Shown here piece after piece: positions 57,020 through 64,000 of a stretch of DNA of 64,000 bases; position 1 is the first letter of the stretch, and each line of letters opens with the position of its first letter. The stretch spans positions 1,302,001 through 1,366,000 of the forward strand of contig NZ_JABEZU010000001.1 in assembly GCF_013149785.1 (NCBI RefSeq), written 5' to 3'. The position numbers were made by a program, and so were the translations under genes. The notes beneath the pieces were generated by a model. That model was not told the origin of the DNA, did not search any database, and saw only the letters and a program-made list of their open reading frames with translations. This stretch comes from Isoptericola halotolerans. Its GTDB lineage: Bacteria > Actinomycetota > Actinomycetes > Actinomycetales > Cellulomonadaceae.

Positions 57020-58323
57020 AACACCCAGCTGCACACCGGTGCGACCGGCCAGCCGAACGCCGTGGCCGCCACCGCCAGGGAGCCGGAGGTGCGCTCGTCG
57101 ACCAGCCCTGCCGCGCCGAGCCCGGTCAGCGACGTCCCGCCCAGATAGGCGGCACCGAGCTCACGGACGTCCAGCGCGAGGTCGGCCTCCGACGGCGGCA
57201 CGTCGGAGCGTACGCAGGTCGCGTCGCCGAAGGGTGCGGCCCGCAGGTGCCACACGCCGTCGTTCTCGACGACCCGGTCGTCGCGCACCGCGAGGGTCGT
57301 GTCGACGGCGGCCGCGTACTGTCGGCCGGCCAGGGCCACCGGGACGTCGACGAGCCGTACCCAGACGTTGTCGACCCGACGCTGCCCGACGGCGCGTGGA
57401 TCTGCGAGCAGCGACAGCAGCGGGTCGTCGGGGGCCAGGATGAACGGCTTGGTCTCGGTCATCAGGTCGAGGTCGACCAGCACGCCCCACAGCGCCCGTG
57501 CCGCTGCGGCGTCCAGGGCGACCGCCTCCTGGACGCTGACCGTGCCCTCCGGCCCGGTGGGTGCCCAGTCGAGCTTGCGGCGCAGCAGGGCGTATCCGCG
57601 CGGTTCGCCGCCACGTTCCACGACGACGACACGGCGGGACTCCTGCCCGCTGCGGAACGTCGGCGCGTCGTGCCACCAGGCGGCCTGCAGCTCGGGAGAC
57701 TCCCGGGTCGCCCATCCCGGCCGGTTCGTCCCCAGGCCCCCGGGGGACGAACCGGCGGTGCGGTGCACGGCGTCGACCAGAGCCGCGTGGCGCTCGCGGT
57801 CGGCGTGCTCGATCCGCACGGCGTGCGCGGAGGCGCCGGGCACCTCCCGCAGGCGAGCGCCGCGCCGCAGGGTGACCCGGACGTCGTCGGCGGCCTTGCC
57901 GTAGCCGAAGCGGCCGTAGATCGGGTACTCGGCGGCGAAGAGTGCCGAGAGCGGCTCGCCCCGTTCGCGGCACCGAGCCAGGTGCAGGTCGATCATGGCC
58001 GAGGCGATGCCGCGCCGCCGGTGCTGGGGATGCACGCCGACCCAGGTCAGCCCCGCGGTCGGCAGGGTCCCCCCGGGCACGGGGAACCGGGTGAACGGGT
58101 AAGAGGCGTGCATGGCTGCCAGGTCGGAGCCCGGCGTCGCCGCGCCGTCGGGCACGACGCCCACGGTGCGTTCCCACGTCAGCGGTGACGGTCCCCTGTC
58201 GATCTCCTCGGGGTCGACGGAGGTCGGGAAGGCCCAGGAGTCGATCTGGGTGACCGCGCGTCGGTCGTCGGCGGTGAGCTGGCGGAATCGGTAGCCGGGC
58301 GGTGCGGAAGCGTCGATGGTCAC
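57016..58323 (-). CDS. Eis-like GNAT acetyltransferase
   Basis: A 435-residue protein with Eis architecture: an N-terminal GNAT domain (TWVGVHPQHRRRGIASAMIDLHLARCRERG is the acetyl-CoA pyrophosphate loop, then LFAAEYPIYGRFGYG), a second GNAT-like domain, and a sterol-carrier-like C-terminal end finishing with a hydrophobic PVCSWVF whose terminal carboxylate acts in catalysis in Eis proteins. Eis acetylates aminoglycosides and other amines; the natural substrate here is unknown. The GTG at 58323 lies six bases after CAGGAT, so it is probably leaderless. Confidence 0.87.
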   Translation of the reverse strand: MTIDASAPPGYRFRQLTADDRRAVTQIDSWAFPTSVDPEEIDRGPSPLTWERTVGVVPDGAATPGSDLAAMHASYPFTRFPVPGGTLPTAGLTWVGVHPQHRRRGIASAMIDLHLARCRERGEPLSALFAAEYPIYGRFGYGKAADDVRVTLRRGARLREVPGASAHAVRIEHADRERHAALVDAVHRTAGSSPGGLGTNRPGWATRESPELQAAWWHDAPTFRSGQESRRVVVVERGGEPRGYALLRRKLDWAPTGPEGTVSVQEAVALDAAAARALWGVLVDLDLMTETKPFILAPDDPLLSLLADPRAVGQRRVDNVWVRLVDVPVALAGRQYAAAVDTTLAVRDDRVVENDGVWHLRAAPFGDATCVRSDVPPSEADLALDVRELGAAYLGGTSLTGLGAAGLVDERTSGSLAVAATAFGWPVAPVCSWVF

Positions 58324-58398
58324 CCCACGATCCTGCGGCGGACCGGCGGACGGCGCCAGTGAATATCGGTGGTGGGACGCGGATGTCATCATCGGTCC

Positions 58399-58725
58399 AT
58401 GGATCCCGCCGACCTCGACCCTGCCGAGGAGTATCTGGACGAGGTGCTCGCCGTCGTCGAACGGGTTCCCACGGGGCGCGCGACCACCTACGGCCTGGTG
58501 GCCGAGGCGGTCGCCGAGGTCCTCGGCCGGGGCGGGCCGCGCCAGGTCGGTCAGGTCATGGCCCGCGCCGGATCCGGGGTGGCGTGGTGGCGGGTCGTCA
58601 ACGCGGCCGGCTCACCCCCCGCCCGCCACGTGGACCGCGCGCTCGTCGAGCTGCGGGCGGAGGGTTGTCCGTTGACCCGCGACGGGCGCCGGGTCGACCT
58701 GCGCCGCGCCGTCTGGCTGCCCTGA
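58399..58725 (+). CDS. Alkyltransferase-like protein (MGMT family, no reactive Cys)
   Basis: A 108-residue ATL protein: EEYLDEVLAVVERVPTGRATTYGLVAEAVAEVLGRGGPRQVGQVMARAG is the helix-turn-helix half of O6-alkylguanine transferases. At the reactive PCHR motif it reads WWRVVNAAGSP, with Trp in place of Cys. ATLs flip out alkylated guanine and hand it to nucleotide excision repair rather than transferring the alkyl group. The ATG at 58399 is six bases after CATCAT (leaderless style). It is divergent from the Eis-like gene. Confidence 0.88.
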   Translation: MDPADLDPAEEYLDEVLAVVERVPTGRATTYGLVAEAVAEVLGRGGPRQVGQVMARAGSGVAWWRVVNAAGSPPARHVDRALVELRAEGCPLTRDGRRVDLRRAVWLP

Positions 58726-58759
58726 GAGCCCCGGCCCGCAGTCCTCGGTCGTCCCCTCG

Positions 58760-59800
58760 TCAGCCGAGCAGGGCCGCGGCCGAGGCGGCATCTCCTTGGA
58801 CGAGCAGCGTCGTCATGGCAGTGTCCTCCCAGCGGGCGAGGTCGGCGCGGACCTTGGCCGCCGGACCGACGAGCGCGATCTCCTCGACGAGCTCGGTCGG
58901 CACGGCGCGGGCCGCGTCCTCCTTGCGTCCCTCCAGGTAGAGCCGCTGGACCTCGTCGGTCACCTCGGCGTACCCCAGGCGGTCGAGGGAGGCCTTGTGG
59001 AAGTTCGCCTCCTTGGCTCCCATCCCTCCTGCGTAGAGGGCGATGTGCGGGCGCACGACGTCGGCGGCCGACTCGAGGTCGTCGCGCACCACGACAGGCA
59101 CGGTCGCGGCGACCTCGAAGTCTTCCGGGCGGGAGCGCTCGTCGGCGCGTCGCGCGAATCCCTCGGCCAGCAGCTCGCGGTGCTCGGCGTCGGTGCGCGG
59201 TGCGTAGAAGCCGGCCATCCAGCCGTCCGCGATCTCGGCGGCGAGCGCGACGTTCTTCGGGCCCTGGGCGGCCAGGACGATCGGGATCTCCGGCCGCACC
59301 GGGTGCACGGTCGACCGGAGAGCCTTGCCGAGGCCGGTGGCTCCCGGTGCGTCGTCGGGCAGGGGCAGACGGTAGAACTCGCCGTCGAAGGTGACGGGGT
59401 GCTCGCGGGCGATCACCTGGCGCACGATGTCGATGTACTCGCGGGTGCGGGCCAGGGGCTTGCGGTACGGCTGGCCGTACCAGCCCTCGACCACCTGCGG
59501 ACCGGACGCGCCGAGCCCGAGGACGAAGCGACCGCCCGAGAGGTGGTCGAGGGTGAGAGCTTGCATGGCGGTCGCCGTGGGGGTGCGGGCGGACATCTGG
59601 GCGATGCCGGTCCCCAGCCGCAGCGAGCGTGTGTGCGACCCCCACCAGGCGAGCGGGGTGAAGGCGTCCGACCCGTAGGCCTCGGCGGTCCACACCGAGT
59701 CCAGGCCTGCTGCCTCGGCCTGCTGCAGGGCCCCCACGATGCCGGCCGGGGGCCGGCGGGACCAGTAGCCGGTCTGGATGCCGATGCGCAAGGTGGTCAT
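58760..59800 (-). CDS. LLM-class F420/FMN-dependent oxidoreductase
   Basis: A 346-residue luciferase-like monooxygenase/F420 oxidoreductase. LRIGIQTGYWSRRPPAG starts the barrel, LRLGTGIAQMSARTPTATAMQALTLDHLSGGRFVLGLGASGPQVVEGWYGQPY is the diagnostic flavin-pocket stretch, and EIADGWMAGFYAPR follows. This subgroup usually uses F420 in actinobacteria. The substrate is not predictable. The ATG at 59800 follows GAGGAG. The gene is single. Confidence 0.87.
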   Translation of the reverse strand: MTTLRIGIQTGYWSRRPPAGIVGALQQAEAAGLDSVWTAEAYGSDAFTPLAWWGSHTRSLRLGTGIAQMSARTPTATAMQALTLDHLSGGRFVLGLGASGPQVVEGWYGQPYRKPLARTREYIDIVRQVIAREHPVTFDGEFYRLPLPDDAPGATGLGKALRSTVHPVRPEIPIVLAAQGPKNVALAAEIADGWMAGFYAPRTDAEHRELLAEGFARRADERSRPEDFEVAATVPVVVRDDLESAADVVRPHIALYAGGMGAKEANFHKASLDRLGYAEVTDEVQRLYLEGRKEDAARAVPTELVEEIALVGPAAKVRADLARWEDTAMTTLLVQGDAASAAALLG

Positions 59801-59897
59801 GGGGCTCCTCGTCGAGTGTGTCTGAGACGCCGGGTCTCGGGTACCGCCTCACCCTAGCCGACGTGCGCCCGCGGGCGTGGCAGCAGATCCTGGGGCG

Positions 59898-60305
59898 ATG
59901 GCGACCTACGACGACGTGGCACGGCTCGCCCTGGCACTGCCGGGCACGGAGGAGGGGGTCTCGCGCGGGTGGCGCGTGTGGCGCGTGGCGGGACGCCAGT
60001 TCGTGTGGGAGCGACCGTTCAGCAAGGCTGACCTGCGCCGGTTCGGCGACGAGCCGGTGCCCGCCGGGCCGATCCTCGCCGCGGCCGTCGAGGACCTCGG
60101 GGAGAAGCAGGCCGTGCTGGACGCCAGGCCGCAGACGCACTTCACCATCGAGCACCTCGACGGCTACGCGGCAGTGCTGGTGCGCCTCGACGTGGTCGGC
60201 GACGAGCTGCTGGCCGAGACGGTCGAGGACGCGTGGCTCGCCCGCGCCCCGGTGGCGCTGGCGGCCGCCAGGGCGTCCGGAGCCCAGGGGCCGGCCGAGG
60301 GCTAG
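59898..60305 (+). CDS. MmcQ/YjbR family protein
   Basis: A 135-residue protein of the MmcQ/YjbR-like fold (a CyaY/DNA-binding-like family of unknown function): MATYDDVARLALALPGTEEG, then WRVAGRQFVWERPFSKADLRRFGDEP and ARPQTHFTIEHLDGYAAVLVRLDVV, the usual family blocks. The start is the ATG at 59898 that opens MATYDDVARLA; the earlier in-frame ATG at 59877 adds only seven residues of no family likeness. Its TAG stop overlaps the kinase-like gene's stop in CTAG, as at 57016. Confidence 0.85.
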   Translation: MATYDDVARLALALPGTEEGVSRGWRVWRVAGRQFVWERPFSKADLRRFGDEPVPAGPILAAAVEDLGEKQAVLDARPQTHFTIEHLDGYAAVLVRLDVVGDELLAETVEDAWLARAPVALAAARASGAQGPAEG

Positions 60306-61381
60306 GTCGTCCCGCCGAGCCCTCCGACCCGGCGGATCGCCTCGTGCGGGTAGGGCACGGTCCGGCTCTCCCGTCGGAACCGCCGGGAGAACTCGCCCAT
60401 CACGGCGGCGACCGGAGCCTCGCGCAGGAGCAGGGCTCCGACCGACGGAGGAACCCCCTCGGGGGCCGACCCCTGGGCGCACGACCGGACGAACGCACTG
60501 CGTTCGTCCGCTGAATGTCCGAAGAGGGCCACAGCCAGCCAGTTCATCAGGTGCATGGCGGTGTAGGACCGGTCGTAGCCGCGGTGCTCGTCGAGGAAGT
60601 CGGCCTCGTCCCGGGCGAGCTCGAAGCGGGAGCTGATCGCGAGCCCGTAGTCGGCGACGTACAGCCGTTCGCCGTCGGTCAGGATGTTCTCGAAGTGGGC
60701 GTCGAAGTGCTGCATCCCGCGGGTGCTCATGAACTCGATCACGGCTCGCAGCTGGTGGTCCACCATGGCGCAGGCACGCTCGGCGACCTCCCCACCGATC
60801 TCGACCTGGGCGCTGAGCCACTCGTGCAGGTTCTGCGGGACGTACTCCTGGAAGACCAGGATGCTCGCCGTGGACCGCCGCAGGGCCTCGATCCGTCCGC
60901 GAACTGCGGCTGCGCCGCCCCAGTAGGCGACGGCCCGGTCCACGTCGGCCAGCTCCTCGGGCAGAGGGTGGCCGGCGTCGGGCAGCACACGCCAGTGGTA
61001 CGTCAGCGGGAAGCCTTCATGATCGCCGGAGATCACCCAGCCGGTGGTCATGAGATGCACGGCCAGCTCCCGCCAGGCCCCGAACCCCGGGGCGCCGATG
61101 GTGCCGATCCCGTAGTGGCAGAAGGACGGCAGGCCGAACAGGTTCGTGGTGGTGCGGAGGTTCTCGGGCCGTCGCTCGAGGTCGGTCAGGCGCAGGCGCT
61201 TGACGAAGACCGGGACTCCGTCGATCTCCAGCAAGGCGGTCTGCCCGCCGATGCCCGCACCGAGCGGGGGAGCGGCGTCCACGACCTCGCGCAACCGCCG
61301 GTCGCTGCACAGGGCGAGAGCGGCGGACACGGACCCGTGGGCCGCGAGGCGGGCACCGCGGGACGTGTCCGGGCCGGTCAT
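60302..61381 (-). CDS. Protein-kinase-fold protein, unknown substrate
   Basis: A 359-residue protein with a kinase-like fold. A lysine in PVFVKRLRLTDLE sits after a short strand as in subdomain II, and GMQHFDAHFENILTDGERLYVADYGLAISS supplies the HxDxxxxN catalytic loop and a DYG metal-binding site. The segment before the loop (AVIEFMSTRG) and the C-terminal helices agree. The nucleotide loop IGGQTALLEIDG is atypical. It may phosphorylate a small molecule or a protein. The ATG at 61381 is 46 bases after cysE, perhaps co-transcribed. Confidence 0.7.
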   Translation of the reverse strand: MTGPDTSRGARLAAHGSVSAALALCSDRRLREVVDAAPPLGAGIGGQTALLEIDGVPVFVKRLRLTDLERRPENLRTTTNLFGLPSFCHYGIGTIGAPGFGAWRELAVHLMTTGWVISGDHEGFPLTYHWRVLPDAGHPLPEELADVDRAVAYWGGAAAVRGRIEALRRSTASILVFQEYVPQNLHEWLSAQVEIGGEVAERACAMVDHQLRAVIEFMSTRGMQHFDAHFENILTDGERLYVADYGLAISSRFELARDEADFLDEHRGYDRSYTAMHLMNWLAVALFGHSADERSAFVRSCAQGSAPEGVPPSVGALLLREAPVAAVMGEFSRRFRRESRTVPYPHEAIRRVGGLGGTT

Positions 61382-61427
61382 CGCAGCTCGCCGGCGCCGT
61401 CGGACGGAGCCCGCAGCACGCCGGGCA

Positions 61428-62033
61428 TCAGATGACGTACTCGATGAGCTGGGAGGGGTCCTCGAAGCTCTGGCCGTTGGTCGGTGGCGGCGTGGCCGGC
61501 TTGCGCAGCCGTGCCGGTACACCGACCGCGACCGCACCGGCCGGCACGTCCCGGGTGACGACGGCGTTCGCACCGACCTTGGCGTCGTGGCCGATCCAGA
61601 GCGGCCCGAGCACCTTGGCCCCGGAGCCGACCATCACCCGGTCGCCGAGCGTGGGGTGCCGCTTGCCCGGGCTCATCGAGCGCCCGCCCAGCGTCACGCC
61701 GTGGAACAGCAGGCAGTCGTCACCGACCTCGGCCGTCGCCCCGATGACGACGCCCATCCCGTGGTCGATGAACAGCCGCCGGCCGATCTTCGCCCCGGGG
61801 TGGATCTCGATACCGGTGAGCAGGCGGGAGACGAGAGAGATCACCCGGGCCAGCAGGCGCAGGACGGGCTGCTGCCACAGGGCGTGCGCGACGCGGTAGT
61901 GCCACACCGCGTGGACGCCCGGGTAGGTCAGGACCACCGCGGCCAGGGACGTCGCGGCCGGGTCCTGGGCGCGCGCGACCTCGGCGTCCTCCCGCAGGAG
62001 GCCGAGGAACGCGCGCGCCGAGGAGCCCGCCAT
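61428..62033 (-). CDS. cysE: Serine O-acetyltransferase
   Basis: A 201-residue left-handed beta-helix acetyltransferase. Helices ([20 protein letters not shown]) precede hexapeptide repeats: [25 protein letters not shown], then [33 protein letters not shown] carries the catalytic His and Asp motif of CysE. It makes O-acetylserine for CysK. The ATG overlaps the last base of the cysK stop (TGATG). The C-terminal tail (SQLIEYVI) resembles the CysE tail that docks into CysK, ending in Ile as needed for cysteine-synthase assembly. Confidence 0.94.
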   Translation of the reverse strand: MAGSSARAFLGLLREDAEVARAQDPAATSLAAVVLTYPGVHAVWHYRVAHALWQQPVLRLLARVISLVSRLLTGIEIHPGAKIGRRLFIDHGMGVVIGATAEVGDDCLLFHGVTLGGRSMSPGKRHPTLGDRVMVGSGAKVLGPLWIGHDAKVGANAVVTRDVPAGAVAVGVPARLRKPATPPPTNGQSFEDPSQLIEYVI

Positions 62034-62968
62034 CAGTCGAGCAGGTCGGAGAACAGGATGGTGGACAGGTAGCGCTCGCCGAAGCTGGGGATGATGACGA
62101 CGATCGTCTTGCCCGCGTTCTCCGGGCGGGCGGCGACCTGTGCCGCGGCGGCGAGGGCCGCCCCGGACGAGATGCCCACGAGCAGGCCCTCCTCCTTGGC
62201 GGCGCGCTTGGCCCACTCGACGGCGGTCTCGGCGTTGATGTCGATGACCTCGTCGTAGATCTCGGTGTCGAGGATCTCCGGGACGAAGTTCGCGCCGATG
62301 CCCTGGATCTTGTGCGGGCCGGGGGCGCCGCCGTTGAGGATCGGGGACTCCTCCGGCTCCACGGCGATGATCTGGACCTCGGGCTTGCGCTCCTTGAGGA
62401 CCTGGCCCACACCGGTGATGGTGCCGCCGGTGCCGATGCCGGCGACGACGATGTCGACCTCGCCGTCGGTGTCGGCCCAGATCTCCTCGGCGGTGGTCTC
62501 GCGGTGGATCTTCGGGTTGGCCTCGTTGGCGAACTGGCGGGCCAGCACCGCGCCCTCGCGCTCGGCGGCGATCTTCTCGGCCGCGGCGACCGCGCCCTTC
62601 ATGCCCTCCGCGCCCGGTGTCAGGACGAGCTCGGCACCGTAGGCGCGCAGCAGCGCCCGGCGCTCCTTGGACATGGTCTCCGGCATGGCGAGCACCACGT
62701 TGTAGCCGCGGGCCGCGCCGACGAACGCGAGCGCGATGCCGGTGTTGCCCGAGGTGCCCTCGACGATGGTCCCGCCCGGCTTGAGGTCACCGGAGGCCTC
62801 GGCGGCGTCGATGATCGAGACGCCGATGCGGTCCTTCACGGAGCTCGCGGGGTTGTAGAACTCGAGCTTGGCGGCGACGGTGGCCGAGGAACCCTCGGTG
62901 AGGCGGTTGATCCGCACCAGCGGGGTGCGGCCGATGAGTTTCGTCGCGTCGTCGTAGATGGTGGCCAT
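62033..62968 (-). CDS. cysK: O-acetylserine sulfhydrylase (cysteine synthase A)
   Basis: A 311-residue PLP enzyme. [14 protein letters not shown] holds the PLP lysine (Lys45), [21 protein letters not shown] the substrate loop, and [16 protein letters not shown] the phosphate-binding glycine loop. It makes cysteine from O-acetylserine and sulfide. The ATG at 62968 has AAGGA 13 bases ahead. It is the first gene of cysK-cysE; about 390 bases of leader lie between its promoter (-10 near 63386) and the start, unlike the short leaders of neighbours. Confidence 0.95.
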   Translation of the reverse strand: MATIYDDATKLIGRTPLVRINRLTEGSSATVAAKLEFYNPASSVKDRIGVSIIDAAEASGDLKPGGTIVEGTSGNTGIALAFVGAARGYNVVLAMPETMSKERRALLRAYGAELVLTPGAEGMKGAVAAAEKIAAEREGAVLARQFANEANPKIHRETTAEEIWADTDGEVDIVVAGIGTGGTITGVGQVLKERKPEVQIIAVEPEESPILNGGAPGPHKIQGIGANFVPEILDTEIYDEVIDINAETAVEWAKRAAKEEGLLVGISSGAALAAAAQVAARPENAGKTIVVIIPSFGERYLSTILFSDLLD

Positions 62969-63192
62969 GAGTGTCAGTTCCTTCGTGGGTAGCGGTGATG
63001 CAGGGCTGGTGGAGCAGTGATGGTGCTGTCCGGGCCGACGTGTGCAGCGACCGAGCAGGACGCTCGAGCGCGGCGGCCGGCCCGACCGGGCGATCGCGCG
63101 GGCTGTCGTCGAGGTCGCGATGGGCGGTGGGGCGGGAGCGTCGCACGGTCGCCGCGACCCGGCGGGCGCGGGTCAGGCGTGGCGTGGACGCT

Positions 63193-63303
63193 CTACCGAC
63201 AGCGGCAGGCCGACATCGTCGCGGCACGCGCGGACGGGAGCGGCGACGTGCGAGGCTGGGTTCCGACGAGGAGCGGGGCACCGAAGGGGAGCGCGGTGGT
63301 CAT
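63193..63303 (-). CDS. Candidate cysteine leader peptide upstream of cysK
   Basis: A 36-residue open frame begins with ATG at 63303 behind a good ribosome site (GAGAGGAAGG) and ends just after two cysteines: ...MSACRCR-stop. The last seven codons can also start at their own ATG (63213-63211). Two Cys codons near a stop, 225 bases before cysK, are the layout of cysteine-responsive attenuator peptides known in mycobacteria. It could equally be a chance frame in the long leader. No homologue was sought. Confidence 0.4.
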   Translation of the reverse strand: MTTALPFGAPLLVGTQPRTSPLPSARAATMSACRCR

Positions 63304-63353
63304 CGTGCCTTCCTCTCGGTCCTGCGGCAGCATCTGCTCGCGTCGGCGTTCGT

Positions 63354-63426
63354 GCAGGGCTGAACAGCCCTGCGGCGTCGAGCCTAACCACCAGCGGACA
63401 GATCGACAAGATCGGTCTCACCGATC
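63354..63426 (-). promoter_or_regulatory. cysK-cysE promoter with flanking inverted repeats
   Basis: On the minus strand, TTGTCG (63409-63404) and TAGGCT (63386-63381) are separated by 17 bases, a good -35/-10 pair. GATCGGT-CTC-ACCGATC (63410-63426) touches the -35 on its upstream side. GCAGGGCTG-AA-CAGCCCTGC (63354-63373) covers the predicted transcription start. Either could bind a sulfur regulator. Confidence 0.65.
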
Positions 63427-63465
63427 GAGAGAATCGATGAGTCGCAGCGGGGGCGCTGCTGCACG

Positions 63466-63502
63466 GTGAAGGCCCCGACCCGCGATGGGTCGGGGCCTTC
63501 AC
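63466..63502 (-). terminator. Hairpin terminator of the AA10 gene
   Basis: Arms GTGAAGGCCCCGACCC (63466-63481) and its complement (63487-63502) form a perfect 16-bp stem with a five-base loop, 12 bases after the polysaccharide monooxygenase stop on the minus strand. Confidence 0.85.
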
Positions 63503-63513
63503 CGTCGAGCAGG

Positions 63514-64000
63514 TCAGGAGGCGGTGCACTCCGCGGAGAGGTCTCCCGGCTCGCCCGTGCCCAGGAAGCCGAACGAGGTCGAGGCTCCGGCCGCGAGCCG
63601 ACCGTTCCACGCGGCGTTCGAGACGGTGCTGCCGGAGACCGTCCCGTTCCATGCCTGGCTGATCACCGCTCCGTCGACGACGACGTCCCAGCCGTCGATC
63701 GCCGCGTCACCGGCAGTGACAGTGACGTCGGCCTGGTATCCACCGGACCACGCGCTGGTGACGGACACGTCGGCGGAGCAGTCGCCGGGGTCGCCGGGAT
63801 CCTCACCATCGCCGGGGTCGCCGGGGTCGCCGGGGTCACCCGGGTCGCCAGGGTCGGCGGGGCCGTCCCCGACGATGTCGTCGCCACCGATGTTGATGTC
63901 GGAGCACAGGTAGTAGGGCTGGTCGGCGTGGCTGGCCTGCCAGACGGTGTAGAGCACCGCCCGCCCGTCGTAGCCGGTCAGGTCGACCTCGGCCTGGTAC
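63514..64000 (-). CDS. AA10 lytic polysaccharide monooxygenase with CBM2 (C-terminal part)
   Basis: The visible 161 codons are the end of a secreted LPMO; the gene starts beyond the right edge. The catalytic domain's last block reads GYDGRAVLYTVWQASHADQPYYLCSDINIGG, typical of cellulose-active AA10 enzymes. A Gly-Asp-Pro repeat linker (about 20 residues of PGD triplets) joins a CBM2 starting CSADVSVTSAWSGGYQADV. LPMOs oxidise crystalline cellulose and would support the GH6/GH48/GH74/GH10 enzymes of this window. The copper-binding histidine brace is outside the window. Confidence 0.92.
   Translation of the reverse strand, partial: YQAEVDLTGYDGRAVLYTVWQASHADQPYYLCSDINIGGDDIVGDGPADPGDPGDPGDPGDPGDGEDPGDPGDCSADVSVTSAWSGGYQADVTVTAGDAAIDGWDVVVDGAVISQAWNGTVSGSTVSNAAWNGRLAAGASTSFGFLGTGEPGDLSAECTAS

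Noticed and set aside
58551-60821. A 756-codon minus-strand frame spanning ATL, LLM oxidoreductase and kinase genes
   Set aside because: It crosses several genes with clear motifs and itself reads as Arg-rich, low-complexity shadow.

Overview
This 64-kb window is chromosomal DNA of a very GC-rich, cellulose-degrading actinobacterium, most likely in or near Cellulomonas or a related member of the Micrococcales. The evidence is near-saturated G/C at third codon positions, many GTG starts, many genes whose start codon lies 6-7 nt after a TANNNT-like -10 box (leaderless style), and a set of secreted glycoside hydrolases with CBM2 and FN3 modules. There is no rRNA, CRISPR array, insertion sequence or phage block. 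Apart from one frameshifted gene and one internally deleted gene, it reads as ordinary vertically inherited chromosome.

Layout. 1-3196 (minus): a biotin-uptake operon, bioY - AMP-dependent acyl ligase - atypical thiolase - ECF-type ATPase (cut by the window edge). 3434-5863 (plus): a flavin disulfide oxidoreductase and an ATP-grasp enzyme. 5981-9074 (minus): a complete glycine-betaine/choline-type ABC importer. 9198-11393 (minus): a drug exporter of the DHA2 type with its TetR repressor and a clear operator, followed by a frameshifted CPBP protease gene. 12153-15696: tRNA-His, orn, a small Arg-rich protein, an MFS carrier, tRNA-Arg, a PD-(D/E)XK nuclease-like gene and a DUF3467 gene. 15787-26053 (plus): two paralogous pairs of dynamin-like GTPases enclosing a second-type ssb, ettA and a methyltransferase.

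26730-40233 is the cellulolysis locus: GH74 xyloglucanase, GH10 xylanase, GH6 cellobiohydrolase and a LacI repressor on the minus strand, then a divergent soluble sensor (LacI-type sugar-binding domain + PAS + degenerate GGDEF) and a GH48 cellobiohydrolase on the plus strand. LacI-type palindromes of two recurring designs sit in front of these genes, so the repressor and sensor probably tie hydrolase expression to the sugars released. A truncated AA10 lytic polysaccharide monooxygenase with CBM2 enters at the right edge (63514-64000, minus).

40262-64000 otherwise holds housekeeping and metabolic genes: an NAD(P)-binding/DUF2867 protein beside a remnant of topoisomerase IB, TesB, a truncated haemoglobin, a stand-alone PTS EIIB, MscS, malQ, pepN, a DUF6636-like membrane protein, a PH-domain membrane pair, an M13 peptidase, rpiB, a Nei/Fpg glycosylase, an Eis-like acetyltransferase, an alkyltransferase-like protein, an LLM flavoprotein, a MmcQ/YjbR protein, a kinase-fold protein, and cysE-cysK behind a leader that may encode a cysteine-containing attenuator peptide.

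The points most worth pursuing are the HTH-less LacI/PAS/degenerate-GGDEF sensor inside the cellulase locus with its repeated operators, the duplicated dynamin-like GTPase pairs, the bioY-linked thiolase lacking a catalytic cysteine, and the candidate cys leader peptide. All functional calls come from reading motifs by eye. No database search was run.
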